A stretch of DNA of 36,333 nucleotides, taken from NCBI GenBank assembly GCA_021850985.1, contig JAJZJX010000019.1, positions 1 to 36,333 of the forward strand. The letters run 5' to 3'. Source of the DNA: a bacterium. Lineage in GTDB: Bacteria > SZUA-79 > Acidulodesulfobacterales > Acidulodesulfobacteraceae. The notes below the pieces were generated by a model. The model was given only the letters and a program-made list of their open reading frames with translations. It did not search any database and was not told where the DNA came from. The translations under genes and the position numbers were made by a program. Shown one piece after another: positions 26,841-34,153 of the stretch; within the stretch, counting starts at the first letter, position 1, and each line of letters begins with the position of its first letter.

Positions 26841-27863
26841 CTATAGGTTTATTATAACTTTTAGTGAATCCTGCGCTTGCGCCGTCAATTCAAAACCTTT
26901 TAAGATATCTTCAATAGAAAATCTGTTCGTTATCATATCTTTTACGTTAATTCTGCCGGAACTTATTAGTTCTAATGCAGTTTTATGGTCTGCTATTGAC
27001 CCTGCATAAGAACTTAATAAAGTCACTTCGCTCCTCCAGAATATTTCGTTTATAGAAAGCGGAAGTTTCGCTCCGTCGTTTGCCGCTCCAAAAAATAAAA
27101 CGGTTCCGCCGCGCCTCACTGATTTAAGCCCCTGCAATATTGCGCTGTCCGCTCCTGTAGATAAAATTACTATATCCGATAAAAATCCTTCATTTATATC
27201 TTTAACGGCTTCAGGATTGAAATCCTTAGCGTTAAAAATATAATCGGCTCCGAATTTTTTTGCGTATTCAAGGCGTTTTTCATTGATATCCACCGCTATA
27301 ATTCTGCATGCGCCGGTTGCCCTTAAAAGACTTATATGAAGCAGCCCGGAAAGACCGCTGCCGAAAACTATCGCGGTATCGGCAGGTTTTACGCCGGCAA
27401 GCTTCTGCCCTCTGACAACACAGGCAAGAGGTTCGGTAAAAGTTCCTTCTTCGAAACTGACGGAGCCTGGCAGAAGATATATGCCGTTTTTAACGTTTAT
27501 TTCGGGAATCCTTAAATACTCGGAAAATCCGCCCGGATCAAAGTTTGTAGCTCTTAAGGTTTCGCAGACCGTCTGATGTCCGCTAAGACAATATTTGCAA
27601 GCATTGCAGGGGACATGATGAGCGGCGCAAATTCTGTCGCCTTTTTTATACTTTGTAACGTTTTTTCCAGTTTCCGCTATGACGCCCGTTACCTCATGTC
27701 CTAGGACAAGCGGAACTTTGTCCTTTCTGTACCATTCTATCACGTCGCTGCCGCATATACCGCTGGCCTCAACTTTTAAAAGAACTTCGTCGTCGTTTAT
27801 TTTTGGAATATCCTTTTCTATGAGTCTTATATCTTTATTGCTATAGTAAAGAGCGCATTTCAT
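26841..27863 (-). CDS. Zinc-dependent alcohol dehydrogenase (MDR family)
   Basis: A medium-chain NAD(P)-dependent dehydrogenase of 340 residues. Catalytic zinc ligands are C37 in GICGSD and H56/E57 in LGHE. The structural zinc site has C86, C89, C92 and C100 with normal spacing. The nucleotide-binding GSGLSGLLH follows in the middle of the protein. It is most like the sorbitol/threonine dehydrogenase branch. The substrate is not deducible. It stands alone between the converging glucan phosphorylase and the upstream ClC gene (80-base gap with repeat remnants), so it may have its own promoter or be read through from clc. Confidence 0.87.
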   Translation of the reverse strand: MKCALYYSNKDIRLIEKDIPKINDDEVLLKVEASGICGSDVIEWYRKDKVPLVLGHEVTGVIAETGKNVTKYKKGDRICAAHHVPCNACKYCLSGHQTVCETLRATNFDPGGFSEYLRIPEINVKNGIYLLPGSVSFEEGTFTEPLACVVRGQKLAGVKPADTAIVFGSGLSGLLHISLLRATGACRIIAVDINEKRLEYAKKFGADYIFNAKDFNPEAVKDINEGFLSDIVILSTGADSAILQGLKSVRRGGTVLFFGAANDGAKLPLSINEIFWRSEVTLLSSYAGSIADHKTALELISSGRINVKDMITNRFSIEDILKGFELTAQAQDSLKVIINL

Positions 27864-27910
27864 AATTTTTTAGCTTTCTACCTCCTATTCCTATTGCTTC
27901 TGCTAAAATA

Positions 27911-27938
27911 AATCTGACACTTTTAATTTGACACCTTT
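27911..27938. repeat. Degenerate family 2 repeat remnant behind the ClC gene
   Basis: AATCTGACAC (27911-27920) and TTGACACCTTT (27928-27938) repeat the AATCTGACACCTTTT core of the inverted repeat arm at 18334-18420. They sit within 35 bases after the ClC stop codon on the transcribed strand. No matching opposite arm remains, so this is an eroded or partial copy. Confidence 0.45.
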
Positions 27939-27942
27939 AATT

Positions 27943-29811
27943 TTAATTTGTATTTTTCTTTGCAACCGTTGCTTTCTGGATGTCTGAGGGCGATTTCTGG
28001 CCTTCTTCTATTGCAAGCACGACGTCTCTTTTCCTTAAAATGCCCTTATATACCCCATCATTATCGACCACTATAAGTTCGTCGGTATTTTTTCTAAAAA
28101 AATTATGCACTGCTATATCTAAGGTGTCGGTAAGCCTGATTTTAGGCAGGCTTGACGTATCCATTAAATCCCTTGCCGTCCTTGAATCGTCGGGCGACGT
28201 CATCATTAAATTTTTTACGGTGTCGTATTTAACTATGCCGACGATTTTACCCTCTTTATCTATAACCGGATGCATATAAAAATTGGAATAAAAAAATATT
28301 TTAATCATCTCGTACAGAGGCATATCCGGATCTAAAGGTTTAGCGGCGGCCGTTTCCCCGCTTTCCATAACGTCGCTTACCGAATATCTCTGCAAAGGCT
28401 TAATCAAATAATCTTTCATATGCGCCGGAGAATCCATTCTGTTTTTTTTCTGGCTTTTATATATGCTTCTTTTTCCGCTGACTATAAAAGTTATAGCCGA
28501 AACAAGCATTAACGGCGGAAGAAGGCCGTAGCTTCCCGTCATTTCCGAAACCATTAAAAGAGAAGAGATAGGGGTCTTTGCGGCGCCGGCAAAAAAACCT
28601 CCCATGCCTATCAGCACAAAAGGCGCAATATCGGACGATAGTATTAAATGCGGAAATAACATATGAAAAATCAATCCTGCGGCTCCTCCGAACGCTCCGC
28701 CTATTACCAAAGACGGAGCGTAAACGCCTGCCGAACCTCCCGAACTTATAGTAAAAGACGTAGCTACTATCTTAAAAAGCCCTAAAAGAATTAAGGTTAT
28801 TACGGCAAGTTTTCCAAGCACTGCAAGCTGCAGCCAGCCGTAACCTACGCCCATGATTTCAGGAAAAAAATATGCGATAGCGCCTACTGCGGCGCCGCCT
28901 ATCATAGGCTTAAAATGCGGCTTGATCTTTATTTTTTTAAACACGTCATGAATAAAATAAAAAAACCTTACGTAAAACTGTCCGGCAAATGCTAGGAAAA
29001 TACCGAGAACTGCATAAAATAACAGAGTAATAGGTCTGGTATAAGTAAAAGAAGGCGTCCTGACAACAGGATTAAAACCTGCGTAAAAATAAGCATAAAG
29101 CGAATATCCTACTATAGCCGCGATAATAGAAAGCATCAGCGCTCCGCCCTCAAAATCCATTTCCGAATAAAGGACTTCTACGCCGAACATCGCACCCGCT
29201 AGCGGAGATTTAAAAATAGCTCCTATGCCTGCTCCTATGCCTGCAACCAGCATCGTCCGCCTGTCCGGCACCGGCAAACCTAAATATGTCGCCAATACGG
29301 AACCGAAACCGGCTCCTATCTGCGCTACCGGTCCTTCCCTGCCGCCGGAACCCCCTGAACCGAGCGTTACCGAAGAAGCGAGAGTTTTTATTATCGGAAC
29401 TCTTCCTCTTATGTATCCTTCCTTATTATGAAAAGCGTCTATTGCGGCATCAGTTCCGTGTCCTTCCGCCTCAGGCGCAAAAGTATAGACCAAAATTCCG
29501 GATATTAAACCGCCTAGCATAATTATCAGCGGAATAACCCATCTTATAGGGTGATTATCTGCAGGTGCCCCTGTCTGACCCATAAGTTCCGGTCTTGGCG
29601 AATAATAATGCGCCATACTTACCTGAAACAAAAACCTGAAAAACCTTATAAGAGCGTTGAAGACTATCGCCCCTACGCCTGCAATAATTCCTATTAAGAC
29701 TCCGAAAAAAATCCATCTTGAAAAATAAAATATAGAATTGTCCTGAAATCTTATTATCTTTCTTTTAAGATTGGTTCTTACCCTTATTAATAAATTTTTC
29801 AAGTAAGGCAT
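27943..29811 (-). CDS. ClC-type chloride channel/transporter with CBS pair
   Basis: ClC proteins move chloride or other anions across the membrane, as channels or as Cl-/H+ exchangers. The 622 residues have a membrane part (about 30-445) and a cytosolic CBS pair (about 475-605). GREGP (157-161) keeps the gating glutamate E159, and GVYAP (362-366) fits the third selectivity motif. The first selectivity motif reads GHGTD (117-121) rather than GSGIP. In a hand alignment with E. coli ClcA (PLAGILFIIEEM), the internal proton glutamate E203 falls on V213 of PLAGAMFGVEVL. A GGAG ribosome site precedes the ATG by 7 bases. It is the longest gene of the window and lies between adh and tRNA-Glu. Confidence 0.9.
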   Translation of the reverse strand: MPYLKNLLIRVRTNLKRKIIRFQDNSIFYFSRWIFFGVLIGIIAGVGAIVFNALIRFFRFLFQVSMAHYYSPRPELMGQTGAPADNHPIRWVIPLIIMLGGLISGILVYTFAPEAEGHGTDAAIDAFHNKEGYIRGRVPIIKTLASSVTLGSGGSGGREGPVAQIGAGFGSVLATYLGLPVPDRRTMLVAGIGAGIGAIFKSPLAGAMFGVEVLYSEMDFEGGALMLSIIAAIVGYSLYAYFYAGFNPVVRTPSFTYTRPITLLFYAVLGIFLAFAGQFYVRFFYFIHDVFKKIKIKPHFKPMIGGAAVGAIAYFFPEIMGVGYGWLQLAVLGKLAVITLILLGLFKIVATSFTISSGGSAGVYAPSLVIGGAFGGAAGLIFHMLFPHLILSSDIAPFVLIGMGGFFAGAAKTPISSLLMVSEMTGSYGLLPPLMLVSAITFIVSGKRSIYKSQKKNRMDSPAHMKDYLIKPLQRYSVSDVMESGETAAAKPLDPDMPLYEMIKIFFYSNFYMHPVIDKEGKIVGIVKYDTVKNLMMTSPDDSRTARDLMDTSSLPKIRLTDTLDIAVHNFFRKNTDELIVVDNDGVYKGILRKRDVVLAIEEGQKSPSDIQKATVAKKNTN

Positions 29812-29846
29812 GGTTTTCTCCGGTTATTTTCCATTTATTATATATA

Positions 29847-30008
29847 TTATCTATACAATAAGGAAGGATTTTTTATCGCCTTATAAACAAAAATGCATCG
29901 CGTTTTCTTCAGGGAAGGATTTTCAACTGAGGCTGATGCGGCTGAATTAGCGAAGGCAGTTAAAATTAAGACGAATATCGATAAAAATATAATTTTTCTT
30001 ATATTCAT
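29847..30008 (-). CDS. Possible small secreted peptide downstream of tRNA-Glu
   Basis: A 53-residue frame starting MNIRKIIFLSIFVLILTAFANSA looks like a Sec signal peptide (basic start, hydrophobic core, AxA-like cleavage region near ANSAASA), leaving about 30 mature residues with a repeated NPSL. It begins 12 bases after tRNA-Glu on the same strand and has no Shine-Dalgarno, so expression is doubtful. An upstream in-frame ATG would lie inside the tRNA and is rejected as start. It may be a gene remnant. Function unknown. Confidence 0.3.
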   Translation of the reverse strand: MNIRKIIFLSIFVLILTAFANSAASASVENPSLKKTRCIFVYKAIKNPSLLYR

Positions 30009-30020
30009 AAAATAAAAAAA

Positions 30021-30095
30021 TGGCAGCCCCAACGGGATTCGAACCCGTGTTACTGCCGTGAGAGGGCAACGTCCTAACCGCTAGACTATGGGGCC
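30021..30095 (-). tRNA. tRNA-Glu (anticodon CTC)
   Basis: The 75-base minus-strand sequence folds as a cloverleaf: acceptor GGCCCCA/TGGGGCT, anticodon arm TTGCC-CTCTCAC-GGCAG giving anticodon CTC, T-arm ACGGG-TTCGAAT-CCCGT, and an encoded CCA. G1-U72 is a wobble pair. CTC reads GAG only, so a TTC isoacceptor should exist elsewhere. A TATAAT -10 lies 31 bases upstream. Confidence 0.95.
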
Positions 30096-30125
30096 TTATT
30101 GAAAATTAAAAGCATTTATTATTTT

Positions 30126-30131
30126 ATTATA
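30126..30131 (-). promoter_or_regulatory. Candidate -10 box for tRNA-Glu
   Basis: A perfect TATAAT on the minus strand (30131-30126) lies 31 bases before the tRNA 5' end. The sequence 17 bases further up is AT-rich with no good -35. The position is right for tRNA transcription, but only the -10 is convincing. Confidence 0.35.
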
Positions 30132-30196
30132 CTAAATTTGCCTAAATTTAAAAAGTTCTAAAGCCTAAATTAATTTACTGTATTTATTAAAAATGC

Positions 30197-30430
30197 TTAT
30201 TTTTTTATATAACCTCTAAGATAAATAAACATTAAAACTATATTTAAAGCCGTAAGTCCGGATAATCCTGAATGAATTCCTATGGCGACCCATATTACGG
30301 AAGCAAAAGCGTTTATAACGAAACCCGACTTCTTATGCGAACTTAACTGCCATACTCCTGCTAAAGTCAAAGCAAAAGCGCACCAGTCCGCTATGCTCCA
30401 AAATTCTATGCCGCTTAAACTTATATGCAT
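30197..30430 (-). CDS. Small integral membrane protein (PnuC-like or single-unit transporter fold)
   Basis: A 77-residue protein with three hydrophobic helices (about 11-28, 35-53 and 57-73), short turns and a basic C-terminal GYIKK. The pattern W-x-L-S-S-H-K-K-S-G then a tryptophan-containing helix resembles small bacterial membrane proteins related in look to PnuC or SWEET half-units. It starts 3 bases after the lipoprotein stop, so the two are probably co-transcribed. No function can be assigned. Confidence in it being a gene comes from its regular helix pattern and tight spacing. Confidence 0.65.
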   Translation of the reverse strand: MHISLSGIEFWSIADWCAFALTLAGVWQLSSHKKSGFVINAFASVIWVAIGIHSGLSGLTALNIVLMFIYLRGYIKK

Positions 30431-30433
30431 TAA

Positions 30434-30703
30434 TCATCCGTATATTTTTTTAAGAGATTTATCATCCTGAGCGGGACGGTATTTGCCGCCGGAATAATCT
30501 GCATATTTTTCGCTGCGGGCGTTTTTCCTGCCTATTTTGCCATTATGCACATTATTATAGCACGTTATGAAACAGCCGTCGTTCATAATATGGTCTTTTT
30601 CTAACGCCTGATTAGTTCCCGAACATCCGGAAAGCATCAGTCCTGCCGTTAGTCCAAGAACGCAGGTCAGTAAAGCTGCAGTAATAATTTTTTTAAATTT
30701 CAT
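30434..30703 (-). CDS. Small predicted lipoprotein
   Basis: An 89-residue protein with a lipoprotein signal: a KFKK start, a hydrophobic run, and lipobox LSGC with Cys27. The mature part is hydrophilic, with NDGCFITCYNNVHNGK containing two more cysteines four residues apart, and a charged tail. The ribosome site is AAAAAGG-like and modest. It lies 55 bases after rfbA and 3 bases before the small membrane protein gene. No family is recognised. The paired cysteines could form a disulphide or bind metal, which is speculation. Confidence 0.65.
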   Translation of the reverse strand: MKFKKIITAALLTCVLGLTAGLMLSGCSGTNQALEKDHIMNDGCFITCYNNVHNGKIGRKNARSEKYADYSGGKYRPAQDDKSLKKIYG

Positions 30704-30758
30704 ATTTTTTACCTTTTTTCATATTGCACATATTTTTTAAATTTTATTTATTTTTTGA

Positions 30759-31661
30759 TTAAAACGGCTGCATTATTTTATGTTTATTTTCATTTATTAT
30801 TTTTAAAATATAATTGCCGTAACCGCTTTTTATATATTTTTTAGACAGATTTATAAGTTCTTCCTCTGTAATATAATTCATTTTATAAGCTATTTCCTCT
30901 ATGCATCCGACTTTAAGACCCTGTCTTTTTTCCATCATTTCGATGAATTTTGAAGCATCGAGCAGGCTTTCCGGCGTTCCGGTATCAAGCCATGCATAAC
31001 CTCTGCCCAGCGTAACCGCATTGAGCTTGCCGCGTTTTAAATATTCGTTATTTACGTCGGTTATCTCAAGCTCTCCCCTCTCAGACGGTTTTAAAGAGCC
31101 TGCAATATTAACAACTTCGTTGTCGTAAAAATAAACGCCGGTAACGGCATAGTTAGATTTTGGAAGTTTCGGTTTTTCTTCTATAGACATAACTTTTCCG
31201 TCGGCGCCGGTTTCTATAACGCCGTATCTCTGAGGATCTTCAACGTAATAAGTAAAAATTACCCCTCCGCCTTTTTGCTTTATTATATTTTGAGCATAAT
31301 TAAACTTTTCGGGAATGCCGTGTCCATAAAAAATATTGTCGCCGAGAATTAAACAAACGTCTTCGCCGCCTATAAATTCTTTGCCTAATATAAAAGCTTC
31401 CGCAAGTCCGCCTGGAGAAGCCTGTTCTTTATATGCTATATTAAGCCCTAAACCTTTGCCGTCGCCGAATATAGCCCTGAATTTTTCTAAATCCGCAGGG
31501 GTCGTTATTATAAGAATATCTCTTATTCCCGCCAGCATCAGACTCGACAGGGGATAATATATCATCGGCTTATCGTAAACCGGCAGAAGCTGTTTACAGA
31601 CGCTTAGAGTTATCGGATAAAGTCTCGTTCCGCTCCCGCCGGCAAGAATAATGCCTTTCAT
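30759..31661 (-). CDS. rfbA: Glucose-1-phosphate thymidylyltransferase
   Basis: RfbA (RmlA) couples dTTP and glucose 1-phosphate to dTDP-glucose, the first step to dTDP-rhamnose and other deoxysugars of surface polysaccharides. The 300 residues start KGIILAGGSGTRLYPIT (nucleotide-binding loop) and contain KPMIYYPL, SPGGLAEAFI, LGDNIFYGHG, EEKPKLPKSNYAVTGVYFYD and AWLDTGTP, all signature regions. Length and motifs are normal. No rfbB, rfbC or rfbD lies in the window, so it is separated from the rest of its pathway. Glucose 1-phosphate could come from the glucan phosphorylase 4 kb away, though no link is shown. It diverges from the rRNA methyltransferase gene. Confidence 0.95.
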   Translation of the reverse strand: MKGIILAGGSGTRLYPITLSVCKQLLPVYDKPMIYYPLSSLMLAGIRDILIITTPADLEKFRAIFGDGKGLGLNIAYKEQASPGGLAEAFILGKEFIGGEDVCLILGDNIFYGHGIPEKFNYAQNIIKQKGGGVIFTYYVEDPQRYGVIETGADGKVMSIEEKPKLPKSNYAVTGVYFYDNEVVNIAGSLKPSERGELEITDVNNEYLKRGKLNAVTLGRGYAWLDTGTPESLLDASKFIEMMEKRQGLKVGCIEEIAYKMNYITEEELINLSKKYIKSGYGNYILKIINENKHKIMQPF

Positions 31662-31791
31662 AATTATTTTTTTACCGTATTTATTATATTTTTATATTTA
31701 TCGTCTAACCGTTTAATCTTTTATATATTTATTAAATCTTATAAATAATATAATATAATAGTTTAAAAAACAAGGGGGGCTAAAAGCTATA

Positions 31792-33147
31792 TTGCCGGAT
31801 AAATTTAAAATAATCGACATTGATTCCTTATCTTACGGCGGGTGGGGCGTGGGAAGAACCGACTCCAAAGTCGTATTCGTGGGCTATGCCGTTCCCGGCG
31901 ACACCTTAAAAATAGAGATATTCGACGAGCATAAAAATTACGGCTTCGCCAGAATAATTAAAATTATAAAACCGTCTAAGGAAAGAATAGAACCTGTATG
32001 CGAATATTTCGGCATTTGCGGCGGATGCGATTATCTCGATATATCTTATGATACCGAAATTTACTGGAAAACAGAAATTTTTAAAAAAGAATTTAAAAAA
32101 ACTTTCGGCTCCGATTCTTTTGCACAGAACGTCTATATAAAATTTAATCCGGCAAAAGAAAATTTAAATTACAGGCAGAAAATAGGATTAAAAATACACC
32201 GAAAAGATATAGGATTTTATAAAAAATATTCCCACGACATAGTAAATATCAAGAACTGCCGCCTTGCAAAAAACGGCTTAAACGAATTATTAAATAAAGC
32301 CGGAAGCATATTGCTAAGCGAAAAATATTACCGGACGGTCACTAAAAACATTTCGCTGCTAACGATTAGCGAAGCGGGATTAAAGAATATAATCTTCGGC
32401 GTTAAAAATAGCTTAAACAACTTTAAATTACCGGAGCAATTCATTAGAGATATATTTACCGAGACAAAATGCGACAATATTTTTCTGGAATCAGCCGGTA
32501 AAAAAATCATTAAATATGCAGCCGGCGATACCGGTAAAAATAATAACAAAAAATTTTTAACTATAAAAGATAAAAAATTTTTATACGATTTACCGTCATT
32601 TATCCAGATAAATAAAGAACAGAACGAAAACATCATAAACGCAATATCAGATTATATAGAAACCGTCACGGAAGGCGGTATAAAAGGGGGAGCAAAAAAA
32701 TTTTCGAACGCCCTTGATTTATACTGCGGTTTTGGAAATATTACGCTTTTTTTAACGTCATACGCAGATAAGATTACAGGGGTTGAATCAAGCGATTTTG
32801 CCGTAGAACTCGGAAAGAAAAATGCGGCGCTAAACAATATAAATAATATAAAATTCATTAAATCGGACGTGTCTAAATTTCTCGATAAAATTGAAAAAGA
32901 TAAAAAATTCGATTTAATAATTTTAGACCCGCCGAGATCCGGCATTAAAGGCCTGACGGGGAAAATAACGGCTTTAAATCCGTCATATATAATATACGTA
33001 TCATGCGATACAATGACGTTTCTGAGGGACTTAAGACAATTTGTAGAAACGGGCTACGAAATAGAAAAAATATATCTGTTTGATATGTTTCCAAAAACAT
33101 ATCACTTGGAACAGATTGCATTCTTAAGAAAAACCGCAAGCAGGTAA
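31792..33147 (+). CDS. rlmD: 23S rRNA (uracil-5-)-methyltransferase, RlmD/RumA type
   Basis: This SAM enzyme makes 5-methyluridine in 23S rRNA; paralogues act at U747 or U1939 or on tRNA. The 451 residues show an N-terminal TRAM RNA-binding domain (about 1-60), an iron-sulfur site with C70, C76, C79 and C156, and a SAM-binding methyltransferase domain from about 305 with LYCGFGN. LDPPRSG (378-384) and the nucleophile C405 in VSCD follow, and the end reads FDMFPKTYHLEQIAFL. The start is TTG at 31792. GGGGGG lies about 12 bases upstream and no closer ATG exists before the TRAM domain. RlmD is chosen by the intact cluster; RlmC or a tRNA enzyme cannot be excluded. Confidence 0.85.
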   Translation: MPDKFKIIDIDSLSYGGWGVGRTDSKVVFVGYAVPGDTLKIEIFDEHKNYGFARIIKIIKPSKERIEPVCEYFGICGGCDYLDISYDTEIYWKTEIFKKEFKKTFGSDSFAQNVYIKFNPAKENLNYRQKIGLKIHRKDIGFYKKYSHDIVNIKNCRLAKNGLNELLNKAGSILLSEKYYRTVTKNISLLTISEAGLKNIIFGVKNSLNNFKLPEQFIRDIFTETKCDNIFLESAGKKIIKYAAGDTGKNNNKKFLTIKDKKFLYDLPSFIQINKEQNENIINAISDYIETVTEGGIKGGAKKFSNALDLYCGFGNITLFLTSYADKITGVESSDFAVELGKKNAALNNINNIKFIKSDVSKFLDKIEKDKKFDLIILDPPRSGIKGLTGKITALNPSYIIYVSCDTMTFLRDLRQFVETGYEIEKIYLFDMFPKTYHLEQIAFLRKTASR

Positions 33148-33180
33148 ACATGCCGGCAGCAGACGGCTTTTATCTTCCGA

Positions 33181-33387
33181 TTACTTGCCGGCCTTAACCG
33201 CCCTTACTACTTTTCCGGCTTTAAGACATTTTGCGCAGACTTTTATTCTTTTGTTGCCGCCGTTGGCAGTAACTGCCTTAACCATATGCAAATTAGGGAA
33301 AGATACTTTCTTTGTTTTATTATTGGCATGCGAAACGTTATTTCCGAACTGGATACCTTTACCGCAAATACTGCAAACTCTTGACAT
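33181..33387 (-). CDS. rpmB: 50S ribosomal protein L28 (zinc-binding form)
   Basis: The 68-residue L28 begins [10 protein letters not shown] with C5 and C8, and has C51 and C54 in CAKC, the four-cysteine C+ form that binds zinc. [13 protein letters not shown] is the conserved centre, and the rest is basic as expected for an rRNA-binding protein. A GGAG ribosome site stands upstream and a strong promoter lies about 90 bases before the ATG. The usual partner rpmG (L33) is not adjacent. It converges on the methyltransferase gene with 33 bases between them. Confidence 0.95.
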   Translation of the reverse strand: MSRVCSICGKGIQFGNNVSHANNKTKKVSFPNLHMVKAVTANGGNKRIKVCAKCLKAGKVVRAVKAGK

Positions 33388-33472
33388 TTTAATATTCTCC
33401 TTATTCTTATAAAACCCCTTAAATATATCTTATATCTATTATATATATAAATTTATTTAAACTGAGTTTTTT

Positions 33473-33502
33473 ATTTTATTACACATCCAACCGTTTTGTC
33501 AA
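33473..33502 (-). promoter_or_regulatory. Sigma-70 promoter for rpmB
   Basis: On the minus strand a perfect TTGACA (33502-33497) is followed after 18 bases by TAAAAT (33478-33473). Transcription would begin near 33466 and give a leader of almost 80 bases before the L28 ATG. Confidence 0.6.
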
Positions 33503-33627
33503 CCAAAAAAACCATTAATTACATTTTAAAGTGGCCAGATTTATTTATTTTCTTACTCTTATTTGAGTTTCCCTGTTTTATTAATATAAATATTTTCTAC
33601 TATTTAATAATTAGTCTTAAATTTTTC

Positions 33628-33655
33628 TTGCATTTTATTCTTTTTATGATAAAAT
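33628..33655 (+). promoter_or_regulatory. Candidate promoter for the rubredoxin-like gene
   Basis: TTGCAT (33628-33633), a 16-base spacer and TAAAAT (33650-33655) lie about 70 bases before the ATG. The start has a clear GGAGG (33714-33718) six bases before ATG 33725. Confidence 0.45.
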
Positions 33656-33724
33656 TAAAACAAATAAAGTTTTAAAAAATTTTAAATTTTAATTAATTAA
33701 CTTTAATACTAACGGAGGTTAACT

Positions 33725-34057
33725 ATGAAATGGAAATGTTCGGTATGCGGCTACATTCACGATGGAGATTCTGCTCCTGATTTTTGTCCGAGATGCGGAG
33801 CGCCAAAAGAAAAATTTGAAAAAATTGCCGCAGATATTGAGCAATTAATAGACCGCTCAAGAAAAACAAACCAGCTGCATATGGATCTTACTCATTTACT
33901 CACTAAGGTTCTTGAAGTCGCCGAAGCCGGCATTGAAGATAATCTTGACCCTGGATGCCTTAACGTATTCCAAAAAGCCAAGAAAGCCGCATGGGAAGTA
34001 AGACAGATGTCTAAAGCCGAAATAGTAGTCCACATAAACAAACAGAAATGGGGTTAA
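33725..34057 (+). CDS. Rubredoxin-like domain protein
   Basis: The 110-residue protein opens with a rubredoxin-like iron site, C5/C8 in KCSVCGY and C21/C24 in CPRCGAP, as in rubrerythrin C-termini. Here it stands at the N-terminus, with a helical domain of about 80 residues behind it. That second part (DLTHLLTKVLEVAEAGIEDN and a C-terminal EIVVHINKQKWG) lacks the ExxH diiron motifs of rubrerythrin. Such proteins are found in anaerobes beside oxidative and nitrosative stress genes. It faces hcp across a shared terminator, and electron transfer to Hcp or a peroxidase is a reasonable idea but unproven. A strong ribosome site suggests good expression. Confidence 0.8.
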   Translation: MKWKCSVCGYIHDGDSAPDFCPRCGAPKEKFEKIAADIEQLIDRSRKTNQLHMDLTHLLTKVLEVAEAGIEDNLDPGCLNVFQKAKKAAWEVRQMSKAEIVVHINKQKWG

Positions 34058-34095
34058 TTATTTCAAAAAATATTTGATTTTTACAAAAATTTCAC

Positions 34096-34133
34096 AAAAG
34101 AAAGTACGCAAAATATTTTGCGTACTTTCTTTT
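34096..34133. terminator. Bidirectional intrinsic terminator
   Basis: A perfect 38-base palindrome with 19-base arms (AAAAGAAAGTACGCAAAAT and its complement), centred at 34114/34115. It has A-rich sequence on the left and a T-tract on the right, so it can terminate in both directions. It lies between the converging rubredoxin-like and hcp genes, 39 bases after the first stop and 21 bases beyond the second. Confidence 0.9.
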
Positions 34134-34153
34134 TTTGATTTTAATTTTTTATT

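Larger units (their letters stand above)
33388..33724. other. 337-base intergenic region between rpmB and the rubredoxin-like gene
   Basis: This divergent region holds no open frame that looks coding. It contains the two promoters listed separately (one each way) and their leaders, with extremely AT-rich sequence between. No tRNA, riboswitch-like fold or repeat was recognised by eye. Confidence 0.6.

Noticed and set aside
33152-33192. GCCGGCA ... TGCCGGC inverted pair between rlmD and rpmB, as a terminator
   Set aside because: The second arm is inside the rpmB coding end, the loop is about 28 bases and no T-tract follows, so termination is not supported.
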